The position numbers were made by a program, and so were the translations under genes. From the NCBI GenBank assembly GCA_043228905.1, contig JBHGNT010000001.1, positions 9,672,001-9,736,000 of the forward strand: DNA of 64,000 nt, given 5' to 3'. Position 1 is the stretch's first letter. Each line of letters opens with the position of its first letter. Positions 44,211 to 55,800 of this stretch are shown here, one piece after another. This DNA is from Azolla caroliniana (Eukaryota; Polypodiophyta). The notes below the pieces were generated by a model. It was not told the DNA's origin and searched no databases. It saw nothing but the letters and a program-made list of their open reading frames with translations.

Positions 44211-45059
44211 CACCGGGTCATTTAAAACAGGTAATGTGTCACATTTTAAGAACTCTATGTCCAAAATAGGCATAAAATACGTCATTTCACAAAAATGGGT
44301 GCCACATGCGTAAAGGTAGTTAAAAATGACCAAAAATATGTTGATTTTTAGCAATGTCAAAAACTTTAAGGCTTTCAAAAAATGCCTAAATAATAGACAC
44401 ACCAAACTTACAAAAGGATGTACAAAATTTACAAATGGACTCGGCCATCATTTATAGATATTTGTAAATTGACATTTTGAAGTAAGATACAATATGCATA
44501 ATTCATGTATCGGAACATTCACTTCCCAAAGATATGCCATCATTCTCATACTCATTTGATGAGGTGGAAGAGCTTTGTGAGGTCTCATCCTCTTCATCAC
44601 TTGCAATCAATGCATTATCTTCATCCAAATGCAATCCAACCTCGCTATGATTATGAGACATACTCCTTGTTCATCTTAGTGTCGTGTTTGGACCCACATT
44701 TGGGATCTTCTCTTTTAATATCTTAATTGTGGTCTTCCTAAGATGGCATGCCTTGGTTAACGAGAAGTCATACACCAATATATCTAAGTTATCCAATGTG
44801 AGAGTAGACATGCTCGGTAGATTCTTTCATCTTCGCTTTCTACTCCTACTTCCGACATCCTTCACCATCTCTCTAAAGAGTTCTTTCTAGTAAATGCATC
44901 AGGGGAAAAGGTGTGATACAAATGAACCATGATGGACTTAACTTGGTATCCTTGTCCATCCTTCATTATTTCTAGAATTTTAGCAATCCAAAAAGGATGG
45001 CCCAACTCATCATTGTTAGCTAATGTTGCAACCAACATTCCAACTTGTAGCTCATGCAA
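44211..45059 (-). pseudogene. Decayed minus-strand ORF beside a possible DNA-transposon end
   Basis: From ATG at 45,059 the minus strand reads LQVGMLVATLANNDELGHPFW..., then after a one-base frameshift near 44,870 and a stop near 44,833 it continues DILVYDFSLTK, LRKTTIKILKEKIPNVGP, and an acidic tail to TGA 44,505-44,503. The first part looks like a small SH3-like or BAH-like fold, by impression only. About 290 bases beyond the stop lies CACCGGGTCATTT at 44,211, also found at 11,374. A terminal-repeat DNA transposon of CACTA type is plausible but unproven; no opposite end was found. Confidence 0.45.
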
Positions 45060-45636
45060 ACTACCTTGTCATCTTTGTTACGAAGGCATTGCGGCTCTTC
45101 TGTGTGCACAACGGATCGTGATGTGCTGGATCATTTAGTGCTCAAGACAGAAGGGGAAGGGGAAGGATACTTACCTTTGCACAGTCCAAAAAGCTTCTAC
45201 TTCATTACACGCAGAGCTCAACTTGCTCTCGTCTGTTTTCTGTTTTTCTGTTCTTACTCTCTCTGCACTACTCTCACTCTTACTACTTCTACTTTTCTAC
45301 TTACTACTTACTACTTACCTAAGTACATAAGTGACTTGTATATGTAGCTAATTAGCTACCAATAGTTAAATAGCTGTCAGTAGCTAAATAGTTGTGCATA
45401 ACTAAATAGTTGTGCATAACTAAATAGTTGTTTCACCTTTATGTCCACTAGTAGCTAATTAGCTAATTGCTACTATAGCTTATTTCTGAATAAGCATCGC
45501 ATAGCTTTGTTGAACTTGCTTCTCAACACTCTCCCTCAAGCTCAACTTATCCTTTCTTGAGGTCATCTTCAATCTTCTTTTCTTCATGCTTTTCAGCTAC
45601 CATGTCGATGGTTATAACTCCCATCATGTCTCTAAA

Positions 45637-46155
45637 CTATGTATGTTTTTCCATGCTCAATCCCTTCGTAAGAATATCAGCCACTTGCTGATTTGTACTT
45701 ACATACAGCAGATCCACTTCTCCATCAATCATTTTTTCTCTAACAAAGTGATAATGCACTTTAATGTGCTTTGTTATTGCATGGAACACTGGGTTTTTTG
45801 CCAACTGAATGTTGCTCATATTGTCACACCAAATTGTGACAACGCCATCTATATATTCTCCCAAATCAGAAAGCAATCTTCTGATCCATACCTCTTCACA
45901 GGTAGCTATTGCAGCTCCTCTATACTCAGCTTCAGTACTTGACAATGCAACAGTTGTTTGTTTCTTGCTACTCCATGAAATAGCCACACTTCCCAATGTA
46001 AACATATATCCACTTGTGGATCTTCTGTCAGTTTGGCTTCCAGCCCAATCAGCATCTGTATATCCTTCCAGTTTTATGTCCAGATCATCCCTATAAAACA
46101 ATCCATAATTTTGAGTAGCTTTTACATACCTCAAAATTCTTCTTATGCAGTCCAA
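45637..46155 (-). pseudogene. Copia C4 RNase H
   Basis: Continues from [102 protein letters not shown]. The D-E-D type residues are preserved. It lies 28 bases beyond the RT stop and was once joined to it. Confidence 0.9.
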
Positions 46156-46182
46156 ATGTGGCTTTGTTGGCTATTGCATAAA

Positions 46183-47334
46183 CTAGCTGACTAATCCAAC
46201 AACATAACTCAAATCAGGTCTTGTTTTGGTCAAATATATGAGGTTGCCCATCATAGACCTGTACATGTTTACATCTTCTATTTTGGATCCCAAATCAGCC
46301 CTCAATTTGCAGTTCTTATCTAGTGGTATACCAATAGGTTTGCATCCAAGCATACCATACTTCTTCAACATAGTTGTTGCATATTGTTTTTGCAACATAT
46401 ATATACCACTCTCAGATCTGATAATCTCAATGCCAAGAAAGTATCTCAGATCTCCCAAATCCTTCATCTGAAATTGCATTTCCAGATTTTTCTTCAACTT
46501 ACTTATCTCTTCCATAGAATCACCTCCAATGATTAGATCATCAACATATATCAAGATCACAACAATGCAATCATTTATCTTCTTTACATATAATGATGGA
46601 TCAGCCTTTGACATTTTGAAAGCAAATTTTTTCAGAGATTCTGAAAGTTCCCTGTGCCATGCTCTCGGTGCTTGTTTCAGTCCATAGAGAGCCTTTTTCA
46701 GCCTACATACATATTCAGGATGCTTCCTATCTTCAAAACCTGGTGGTTGACACATATACACTTCTTCTTCTAAGTTACCATGTAAAAAAACATTTTTTAC
46801 ATCCATATGGTGCAGAACCCATCTTTTGGCTGCACTCACAGCAAGTAGTGTTCTCAAGGTTGCCATCTTTGCAACCAGTGCAAATGTTTCATCGTAATCA
46901 ATTCCTTGCATTTGGGCATATCCCTTTGCAACAAGTCTTGCCTTATGTCTACTAACATTTCCATTAGAATCATGCTTTGTCTTGTAGACCCATTTGCAAC
47001 CTACCGCATTTTTTCCTTTTGGTAACTTCACTAAATCCCATGTTCTGTTTTTAGGCAATGCATCAATCTCTTCTTGCATTGCATTCACCCATTTTTTCTC
47101 AACTTTTGCTTCATCAAAGTTGTTTGGATCAAGGATTTGTACCACTTTAGACATGTATGCATAATGCATAGCCATATATGTGTCATAGCCAAATCTTTCA
47201 ACGGTCTTTTTCTCTCTATATGATCTTCTCAGTTTCTGATTTGCATCCTTCATTGCCCTTTCCATACCATGGATTTTCAGAGATCCTATACCAAGCTCAT
47301 CATCCAATGATGTATCTGAATCTACATCTTCCAT
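46183..47334 (-). pseudogene. Copia C4 reverse transcriptase
   Basis: A 383-codon frame with the full copia RT order: AMHYAYMSKV, GCKWVYKTKHDSNGNVSRHK, GYAQMQGIDYDETFALV, LHHMDVKNVFLHG, LKKALYGLKQAPRAW, ILIYVDDLIIGG and FQMKDLGDLRYFLGIE. The catalytic YVDD is intact. It ends at a TAG just after YVVGLVS (46,183), where a short gap precedes RNase H. It is less related to C2/C3 than these are to each other. Confidence 0.9.
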
Positions 47335-47335
47335 G

Positions 47336-47802
47336 TTTCTAGATTGACCTCTTCTTTATGTAATGTGCCTCACCCCTTACTACTCTAAAAGGGAGTGAGG
47401 GGCCATTTTTGAGGGGCTTCCACTTTTTTGGTTTCTTTGGGTTGCCATTAAGGTTTCGGAATTTTGGGTTTTAGGATCTCGTTTTAGGGGTTTCATTCAT
47501 CATCATCATCATCTTCTTCTTCTTCTTCTTCTTCTTCTTCTTCTTCTTCTTCTTCTTCTTTTCCCCTATCTGGGTAGGGTTTCATCAAGAGGGTTTACAT
47601 TCGGCCTACACGGCCACGGTTGTAATTGGTGTGGTGCTTTCCATAATGTATCTTGTCTTGTTTAGATCTTATTCTCTTGAATCTTAATCTTTCTCTTCCT
47701 TCTCGGTTGAACTCCCAAGCTTCTCTCCCTCCTCTTACTCCCTAGTCCAAGACCCCCGTGGTCCCATCCTATCCGACACGCACGTGAAGATTTCCGGCGA
47801 CA
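47336..47802 (+). repeat. G-family LTR, 5'-truncated, first of two in tandem
   Basis: It contains the CTCACCCC...AAAAGGGAGTGAGG region, a (CTT)n run at about 47,505-47,562, and ends AGTCCAAGACCCCCGTGGTCCC...CCGGCGACA. These correspond to the minus-strand G1 solo LTR. Its start is missing at the boundary with C4. It runs directly into the next LTR. Confidence 0.65.
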
Positions 47803-48717
47803 ATGAGAAAACCAGGTGGAACAAGTGAAGTCGATGATGTGCAACATGTGGACATGTACACTACAAAATGTATATAGAAATAAAAGGGGAAAGTGAAGGG
47901 TGCAAAAGGCCACCGATAGAATTAATGAGCAAAATAAGTGTGATGTGTATAGTGGTCTACATCCACACGTATAGAGTAGTGGGGAGGTGTTAGAGTGAGG
48001 GGGATTAAATGGACTTCTCCCATCAGTACTCCTGGTATCGAGGCAAATATCTCCTCGAAAAGTAGGAATATTTGACCGATTTATAATGTACCTCCCTCCT
48101 TAAGCTATAAAAGGAGTGAGGGGTCTCTGGTAAAGGGGTTCCCCAGTTTTGCTAGTTCCCCATTTTTGAGTATGTTACCCAGTTTGTTGTTCGTTTTTTT
48201 TTGTTTCTCAGGATTTGGGGTTCCATTTTTGTTAGGGTTTTGTTCAGCTAGAGCTTGCATGATCTGAGGGTTCTGGTTCTGCACTATCTTCTACGCAAGG
48301 ACTCCATTCGGCCCGGTGAGCCCGAGAGCTCCCCAACTAGAGACTTGTCGGCAGAAGGTCGTTGTAGTCTAGTCTTGTTGCTCCATCTCGAAGTCGGAGT
48401 TGTATTATATTATTTATGTATGTAAGTATATACAAAGGGTTGTCTATATCTGTCAGTGTCAGTGTCAGTGTCGAATGTGTGTTTTTCTTTCTTTCCGGTT
48501 TTTGTAAATAGGAAGCGTGTGTTGTGTAAGTGTTGCATGCGTGTTTTCTATCTCTTTCGTTCGACTACGTCCATTATGTATCCGGAAATGCTCCGGTCGG
48601 TGCCACAACCAGTGTAACCGGTACCGTGAAGCTCGATCTCACGATGTCATCTCTTCCTAGTCTGAGACCCCGGTGGTCCCGTCCCGTTTCAACACATACT
48701 TGCGGATTATTGCGACA
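47780..48717 (+). repeat. 5' LTR of G3
   Basis: Starts around GTGAAGATTTCCGGC and ends TTGCGACA at 48,717, with TATA box GCTATAAAAGGAG near 48,103. Both the end of the preceding LTR and the start of this one align with the shared segment 47,783-47,802, which hides the exact boundary. A primer-site candidate TGGTGAACCCGACATGA follows at 48,722. Confidence 0.65.
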
Positions 48718-48755
48718 TCTTTGGTGAACCCGACATGAAAGGGTGGCAAGGGAGG

Positions 48756-49440
48756 ATGGAGATGGAAGACGATGACTTCGCGGAGATAATGGCAAAGGTA
48801 GTGATGGAGTTCGGACAAGTGATGATGAGACGAGAAGTGGTGCAATAAGATGTCGAGAGTGTGGGTCGAGTCGGCCAATTCAACGAGGACAAAGTTCCAT
48901 TCTATTTGGAAGCCTACAACACTGGAATGGCGACGCGAAATGTAGATGAGGCATTGAGGCTGGAATTTTTCTGTCAAGTGGTAGTTGTCCAAATGCATGT
49001 GAAGGTACAGGAGCTCCGAGAAGCTCATAGTTCATGGGAGGCCTTCGAAGAGGCGCTCTTCGAGGCATACGGAGGGAGGCCAAAAGGACGGGGCCGGCGC
49101 GCTTCGACCAGTGGGTACCGTCAATGAAGACCCACCGGAGCGCAACAAAGGAATTACTGGAGTTCGAGCGGCCATTTGCTCGGCTCCCGAAGTAGGAACA
49201 AAGACTGGTGGGGGTGGATAAAGTCCTGTTCTTCGTAAAGTCGATTGACCGGAAGGAACGGATGAACATCGGGCTCAAGCTTGAAGATGACGACGGAGCG
49301 AATGGCCTCACCGAAGACTAGTTGGAAGTCAAAAGGGTGTGTAGGCGGTTGGATAAGGAGCATTCGAGACCTTTACCGGCCACAACCCGGCCCATGAACG
49401 ATCAAATGAGGATGACACGTGACGGCATGCCATCACAATA
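48756..49440 (+). pseudogene. G3 gag-like ORF, broken
   Basis: From ATG 48,756 (MEMEDDDFAEIMAKVVMEFG), 30 codons precede TAA at 48,846-48,848. The same frame then resumes with VGRVGQFNEDKVPFYLEAYN, DEALRLEFFCQVVVVQMH and AHSSWEAFEEALFEAYGG, until a frameshift near 49,095. Later parts (SIDRKERMNIGLKLEDDDGA) sit in another frame. It is clearly the same protein as G2's 33,252-33,929. Confidence 0.75.
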
Positions 49441-49444
49441 GGGA

Positions 49445-50041
49445 GTGTGCGCGCAGCAGGACAGATCGATGATGTTCAACGTCGAAGCCTTGGTTCAAGA
49501 AGCATACGAGGCCCGAAAGGAGAAAATCGAAGAAGAAGAAAGATCCAGCACGCGGTCGGATTCGGGAGATTCAGAGTCAGTCGGCTTATTGGACACAATG
49601 GACAAGGCCTATGTGGAGGCAAAAGGATGGTACGACAGTACCACGAGAGAGGGTGTGGAGCAGGCCACCCTCTCGACTTGCGGAGAAAGATCGATTGAGG
49701 ATAAGGTCGGGAACGGTGAGACGACGATTGTCGATTCGGAAGCAGATGGGTGTTTCCGGACACGATTTTTCGAATCATCGAACGAAAGTGAAGCAAGAAC
49801 AATCGAAGCTTGCGCGATTGGGGATGTAGAGGAAGAGATAGCCAAGGACAATGATGTCCAGATGGACGTGCCTATGGACAAGCCGTCAAGAGACAAGACA
49901 TTCTCCACACCGGATTCAGAGACTTCATCGATTGGGCCCGTGAGCCGACATGAGGCTGAGGAGATGGAAGGTCGTGGCGGGAATGGAAAGAATTGTGATG
50001 ACGGCGAGACAAAGGATGAACATAGGGGTCTCCCCACATAG
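49445..50041 (+). CDS. G3 second ORF (acidic, unknown)
   Basis: An open frame of 198 codons with SVGLLDTMDKAYVEAKGWYD, TTREGVEQATLSTCGERS and EACAIGDVEEEI, matching the G2 second ORF in several blocks. The C-terminus runs into the first ETSSIGPVSRHEAEEMEG repeat. Codons before ATG-like sites are open, so the true start may be upstream. No known domain. Confidence 0.45.
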   Translation: MCAQQDRSMMFNVEALVQEAYEARKEKIEEEERSSTRSDSGDSESVGLLDTMDKAYVEAKGWYDSTTREGVEQATLSTCGERSIEDKVGNGETTIVDSEADGCFRTRFFESSNESEARTIEACAIGDVEEEIAKDNDVQMDVPMDKPSRDKTFSTPDSETSSIGPVSRHEAEEMEGRGGNGKNCDDGETKDEHRGLPT

Positions 50042-50570
50042 GTTCCGGAGACTTTAGCAATTGGGCCCGAGAGCCGACATGAGACCAGGGAGATGGAAGG
50101 TGGCGGTGGGAAACCGAAGAACGGCGATGCGAAGAAGGACGGACAGAACGGTTCCTCCACACCTACACCGGAGACTTTTGTAGTTAGGGTCAAGAGCCGA
50201 CGTGAGACCGAAGAGATGGGAGGTGGAAGGAAGGATGAGGCCGGCGAAGTGGCCAAGGAAGAAACCACAACGGGTGCGAACGGGAGAGTTGGTAACTGAT
50301 CTAGAGAGGAGACCGATCGGCCGAAACGGACTTGGCCACAAGTCGACCAGACCGATGACCGACTATGCAAGGAGGCGATCGGCCGAGACTGATCCAAGCA
50401 GAAGACGAGTCGGCCCAGTCGGAGGTTGACGCAACAAGGGCTAGTGAGCCTAGAGGAGACCTGGCATGATGCCAACGAACGTGGCGGAGAAGAAGAGCCC
50501 TCCACACCGATACCAGAGACTTCAACAGTCGAGCCCTTGTGTTGACGTGAGACTAGAGAGATGGAAGGTG
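49905..50570 (+). repeat. Four degenerate ~125-bp coding repeats in G3
   Basis: CCGGAGACTT..GGGCCCG..AGCCGACATGAG..GAGATGGAAGGTGG units start at about 49,912, 50,044, 50,169 and 50,510. They encode the PETS..GP.SR.E..EMEGG unit, as in G2. Confidence 0.75.
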
Positions 50571-50983
50571 GCGGCGAGGAAACCTATCACAAAGACTGCC
50601 CAAGGTAGTCTTTTCTCCATGTGCATGCATGTCCCTAGGTCCTAAAGTGACCACATTGCATGCTTCTTGTTTTGTCCCTTCTTGTGGTGTTCTCTCATGG
50701 TAAGAGTGTACCACCATTTCTTCATTCTCCACGTCGATGTCCTCCGTTGCCTCCGATATCGTCATCTTATCCTAAGGAACACCCTTTAGATCCGTTTGGC
50801 CTACTTGGCCCTCCTCGTCCATCGTAGCACTCTGCTTCGCCTCGTTGGCTCCCTCATCAACTTCGACCTCCATCTCTTCAGCCAATTTGAGAGGAATTCA
50901 TGTTTATATCCATTATTCTTGATGTGATAGTGATCCGAGATCAAAACAATTTTCCATGAACAATTTTCCATCCCGGAACTCAC
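50553..50983 (-). pseudogene. Acidic coding-like remnant, unknown
   Basis: On the minus strand, LKLAEEMEVEVDEGANEAKQ, then DLKGVP and a stop, then MTISEATEDIDVENEEMVVHSYHERTPQ. Codon-like bias and a near-continuous frame suggest decayed coding sequence. Family not recognised; it could belong to another transposon that truncates G3. Confidence 0.35.
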
Positions 50984-51170
50984 CCGATTGAAGAGGTCAA
51001 AGATGATGAATACAATCGAAGACCCGCAATGTGTGTTGAGTATGTGGATGCCAATAACACAAGATTCCTTATTTTAATCGTTGCTTCTCGCACAGACCAC
51101 CAAATTTAACTTGCTATATCTCGTTATGAAGCTCTAATCAAGGGTTTTCCAACACATGTCTTTATGCTCG

Positions 51171-51204
<34 letters not shown>

Positions 51205-52421
51205 CTGTCAAATTTCAAAGTAACAAACCCCTAAACCCCCCTGTCAATTTTCAAAGAACAAAGCCCTAGCTCTCTCTCTCTCTCTCTTCTACTATAGCTA
51301 ACTAACATCTATGTCGATATTTTTTACATAGGTACATTGTGGTTTCTTTGATAGACTATCATCAATAGCAACATTTTATTTCACATAATATGTATAGGTT
51401 TCTTGAATTACAAATTAGCATCAATGCCAATTATTCTTCACATGAATATGTCAAGTTTAATCTTTGAGTGCCATAATGACATTAATGTCGGCGATGTGTT
51501 GTGTGAATCCATGGGGATTCAAGTTTAATTTGTCACATGAATACGCTAGAGTTTCACCATCGACCAAAGGATGATCCATCGTAGAATATAGTAAGGGTTT
51601 CTTTGGTACTTTGACATCGATGCTCATAATTTGTTTTTCTTTTACCCGAACACATTGGAGTCTATTTGACAACCTCCCACATGCGTTGAGATGTTCATCT
51701 TGCAAATGCGTCATCAAAGGACAAACTTGCATCAATGATGCTTGATGAGCCTCGCACAATTACATCTAGAGTTCTTCTAACTAGTATCTCGTCACACGAC
51801 TACATCAAGGGGCACATAGGTGGCATCAAACATGCAAGTAACAAATGGACGGCGAGGGTTGGGTTCGAACGATGGACGGGCATTAGACATCATCGGATAT
51901 CGAGCGAGAGATACTTAGAGAGTGCGATGTATGTTATGTTTCTTTTATTATGAAAAAATATATCCTTTCATTAGTGTAATAGTTTACAAGATTTCGAACT
52001 CTATGTGATCGGCGGAGGAAACAACCATTTTGGAGGTTGAAAGTGCTAGAAAGGAGTGCCATTCTTGGAGGTCATGAATGGAGTAGCTGTCCACATGATA
52101 AGAAACTCGCGGCGTTGAGTAGTTTTAGCATCAGAATCTCCAACTACGCCATCCTATTGACCCTTCAAAGTATGTAGTATATGTCCAACAAAGTATTTGT
52201 AACCAATTGAGGTGATGATGCCTTAACTCGATGGAAAACGAGAGAGCACTGAGCCTTCCAGATGTATGTATACAATCATACTACTCAATATCTCCCAGAT
52301 ATTATGTTATGTTATGTATGTATATGTATGTATGTGTAGTATTATGTATGATTTATGAATGAATGAATGAATGAATGAATGAATGTATGTATGTATGTAT
52401 GTATGTATGTATGTATGTATG

Positions 52422-52452
<31 letters not shown>

Positions 52453-52560
52453 GAATGAATGTATGTATGTATAATGTATGTATAACAAGAGTGGAGCGAG
52501 TACAATATGAAGGAATGGATGGAGGCTTAAACCACACTCACTCAGAACTCTCTCCATCGA
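50984..52560. other. Intergenic stretch with simple repeats upstream of eIF5B
   Basis: (CT)n runs at about 51,173-51,203 and 51,269-51,288. (GAAT)n then (GTAT)n tetranucleotide tract at 52,353-52,470. No gene supported. Confidence 0.65.
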
Positions 52561-52609
52561 TATAGGGTATTATTCTGCATTCATCTTAACCCTCTTGCCG
52601 CCGTATCCC

Positions 52610-52703
52610 CCATAGCCATAGCCATCGCCATCGCCATCGCCATCGCCATAGCCATAGCCATCGCATCCCCATCCCCATCGCATCCTTATTAAACACCCCT
52701 CTG

Positions 52704-52745
<42 letters not shown>
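52610..52745. repeat. CCATAGCCATCG-type hexamer repeats and (CT)n in the eIF5B 5' region
   Basis: GCCATA/GCCATC hexamers at about 52,610-52,665 and (CT)n at 52,708-52,743, 60 bases before the eIF5B start codon. CT-rich tracts near transcription starts are common in plants; here it probably lies in the leader. Confidence 0.85.
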
Positions 52746-52747
<2 letters not shown>

Positions 52748-52800
52748 AGTAGGGTTTGACGCCTTGGGTCCCCCGAATTCGAGTCTTCTTCTTGTTCTGT

Positions 52801-52809
52801 ATGCAATGA
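52801..52809 (+). promoter_or_regulatory. Two-codon upstream ORF overlapping the eIF5B start
   Basis: ATG CAA TGA at 52,801-52,809 precedes the main ATG at 52,806-52,808, so the upstream stop overlaps the start codon (AATGA). A ribosome that starts at the first ATG would stop across the main start codon. It could tune translation of an initiation factor. Confidence 0.55.
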
Positions 52810-55800
52810 AATCTAAGAAAGGAAAGAAGTCAGGGAAGCCCTATGCTCCGGATGAAGAAGATCCATATCCTGTTTTAGTGGAAAATGATGAAGGCCCGAA
52901 GAAAATCGATGAAAAGAGAAAGGATCTTAAACTTGCTTCTTCCAAATCCGACGATGTGGATGAACGGGAAGACGATGAAGATGAAGACTTAAATGCTCAA
53001 GTAGATTTCTCAGGCATGAAGAAGAAGAAAAAGAAGAAAGAAAAGGGAAAAACTACAATAGGTTTTAATGCTTTGCTAGATCAAGAAGATGAAGAAGAGA
53101 TTGATTCTGCTGACGTTCTTGTAGATGAACCAGAGGAAAGTATAGATTTTTCTTCACTCAAAAAGAATACGAATAAGAATAAGAATAGGAAAGAGAAGGA
53201 TAAAGAGAAGTCTTTTGGGCTTGAAAGTTTTGTAGAACGAAAAGAAGATGATGGTTCGAATCCTGAAGTATTCGATGATCTGGATGATGCTGATAATGTA
53301 GGCAGTATTGATTTCTCAGGTATGGAAGAAAATGAAATAAACAGAAAGAAGAAAATTATGTTTGTTATGAACACTGATGAACTATGATAAATGAAGAAAT
53401 CAGAAAGGAATCTGGAAGGATTTGATATTTTGGTTAGTAGGTGAATAGACAGGGACAAAAAGAAAATAAAAGAAAAAGAACAGTTTAATCTAGCAGACTT
53501 TGATGTATTGCTATGAACCTGATGTATGTATTGGATAGTCAATGCTTCGGATATGAATTTGATGATGTGCATAATTTATGTTTTGATATGAATTTGATGA
53601 GGTATGTAGTTTTGATACTAATTTAATGATGCAGAATAGTTAATGTTTTGATATGTAAGTCTTTTTTGGTATGAAATTAGTGATGTAAACAATTCATGAT
53701 ATTGCTTTTATGTTATGCATTTGATGATGTAAAGAGTTGAATTTATTTTTTGGGCTACGATTTGGGCAATTTAGATTGCTAGTGTTCTGGTACGAACCGG
53801 ATGAAGTAGATAGTATGGAATCCCTTAGGCATGAAAAATAAAATGAATAAAAGTAAGAGTCCACATGGTTTAAAGCTGGAGAGAATTTAGTGTTTTGGAT
53901 GAACTTGATGTGCTAGATGATGAAGAAGGAGAGAAATTCACATGCTTTAGCATGCTTGGTAAATGGAGTAGATAGTTTGGAGAACCTTTGTTGACTCGCT
54001 GTAAAACCCAAAGTTATGAAGAATATGATATTTTGCATGAAGTAAATGAGATGGAGTGGCATGTATTTTTTCAGGTATGAAAAAGAAGAAGAAAAAAGAG
54101 AAAAATGCCCCAAAAGGTTTTGAAAATCTAGCAGATGAGGAGGACATTGACACGATTTTGGCTTCAAATGTGATTGAAGATCAAGGAATGAATGAAGATG
54201 AATTAGATAACATAGATTTTTCAGGGCTAAAGAAGAAAAAGAAGAAAAGGGATAAGGAAACAAGCAAAGGTTTTGGCAATAATATTACAAGTACAGACTT
54301 TGAATCTATATCAGTTGAAGTAGATGACTTAAGGGCTGCAACAGAGAAAGTAGAAACAGAGACAACAAATATATTGGAATCCAAAGGTCTTAATGATGAT
54401 GAAGTGGACGATGTAGACTTTTCAGGTTTGAAGAAGAAAAAGAAAGGGAAGAAGGAAAAAGCCAAAGGTATTGATAATAGAGCAGCAGATGAGGAAGATA
54501 TAGATGCTATATTAGCTCAACTTGATGGCCCGAAAAATGTGATACAACATGATTCACAAGAGCCCACTTCATCCAAGCTTCATCAAGATTCTATACCTGA
54601 AGTGGTGAATGAAACTGATGTAATTGAGTCTGCAGCCTCGAAAAAGAAGAAGAAGAAAAAGGACAAAGAGAAAGAAAAGGCTAAGAGCAAGCAAACAGAG
54701 GATGAGGATATAGATGCAATTTTGGCACAACTGGATGGTGAGAAGGTTGAAGAGGGTGTAGAGACTTCCCAGCTTGAAGCTCCTTCAAAAGAAGAAGTTG
54801 GTATGGAGGAAGAAGAAGGTGGGGTTGAATCAGCCGCGGCGAAGAAGAAGAAGAAAAAGAAAGAAAGGGAGAAAGCTAAGAAGGATGTTGAACCTCCTAT
54901 AGAGGAGAAGCAACAACAAGAAACTTCCAAGGGCAAAGCATCAGATAAAAAGGTGCCAAAACATGTGCGAGAAATGCAAGAGCGTCTAGCGAAACAAAAA
55001 GAAGCTGAAGAAAGAATAAGACGTGAAGAGGAAGAGAGGCGGCTCAAGGAAGAAGAGGAGCAAAGACGGCTCGAAGAGCTTGAACGCCAGAAGGAAGAAG
55101 CCAAAAGGAGGAGAAAAGAACGGGAGAAAGAGAAATTATTGAAGAAGAAACAAGAAGGTAAGCTACTCACAGGGAAGCAAAAGGAGGAGGCCAGAAGGTT
55201 GGCTCTAATGCGTGAACAACTTCTTGCACAAAAAGGACTTGTTGAGGGGGATAGTGTTCCAAAAGAAGAAATTGCAACCAAGAAACCGAAGTATGAAAAC
55301 AAGAAGAAGAGGCGTCCACATGGAGGAGAATCTATCTCAATAGAGGCACCAAATGTGCAAGATCAAGAGATTCCATCTTTGTCAGAGGAAGCTCATGTTG
55401 AGATTGTTGTCCAGAAAGAGCCTGAGATTGAACCTGAATCAGTAATTGTTGAGGAAGAACCTGTAGTTGAAGAAGAAGAAGAGGAGGAGGAGGATGTGGA
55501 CGAGGAGGAGTGGGATGCAAAGAGCTGGGATGATGATAAGATAGAATTGCCTCCTGTTAAAAGTGCATTCGCTGAGGAGGAAGAAGAAGAAACAAAGTCT
55601 TCCTCCAAGAATATATCAAAATCAAGCATCACACAAGCATCGGGGAAATTGCCTATTCATAGAGATGCCTTATCATCGGTGGCAAAGCCGTTAGCCAAGA
55701 CTGAGTCTGTCAGTAATGGAAATGAAAGTGAAGAAGAGGAGACAGAGAGCGAAGAGGAAGAGTCAGACAGTGAAGAGGAAGAGACAGCTGAAACAAAACG

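Larger units (their letters stand above)
45190..47335 (-). mobile_element. Copia element C4, 5'-truncated, minus strand
   Basis: RT and RNase H followed by a polypurine tract and 3' LTR. The LTR begins TGTTGAGAAG at 45,528 on the minus strand; its far edge is not defined and 45,190 is an estimate. It contains a 20-bp tandem repeat (ACTAAATAGTTGTGCATA type, about 45,386-45,431). Gag, protease and integrase are absent because element G3 abuts at 47,336. Confidence 0.85.
48718..50590 (+). mobile_element. Element G3 interior (gag-only family), 3'-truncated
   Basis: Primer-site candidate, broken gag-like ORF, second ORF and ~125-bp repeats in the same order as G2, on the plus strand. No 3' LTR follows; recognisable G sequence fades at about 50,590. 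No pol motif is present. Confidence 0.75.

Noticed and set aside
52307-52565. His-Thr-Tyr and Met-Tyr-Val-Cys repeat frames
   Set aside because: They arise from the ATGA and GTAT tetranucleotide tract.
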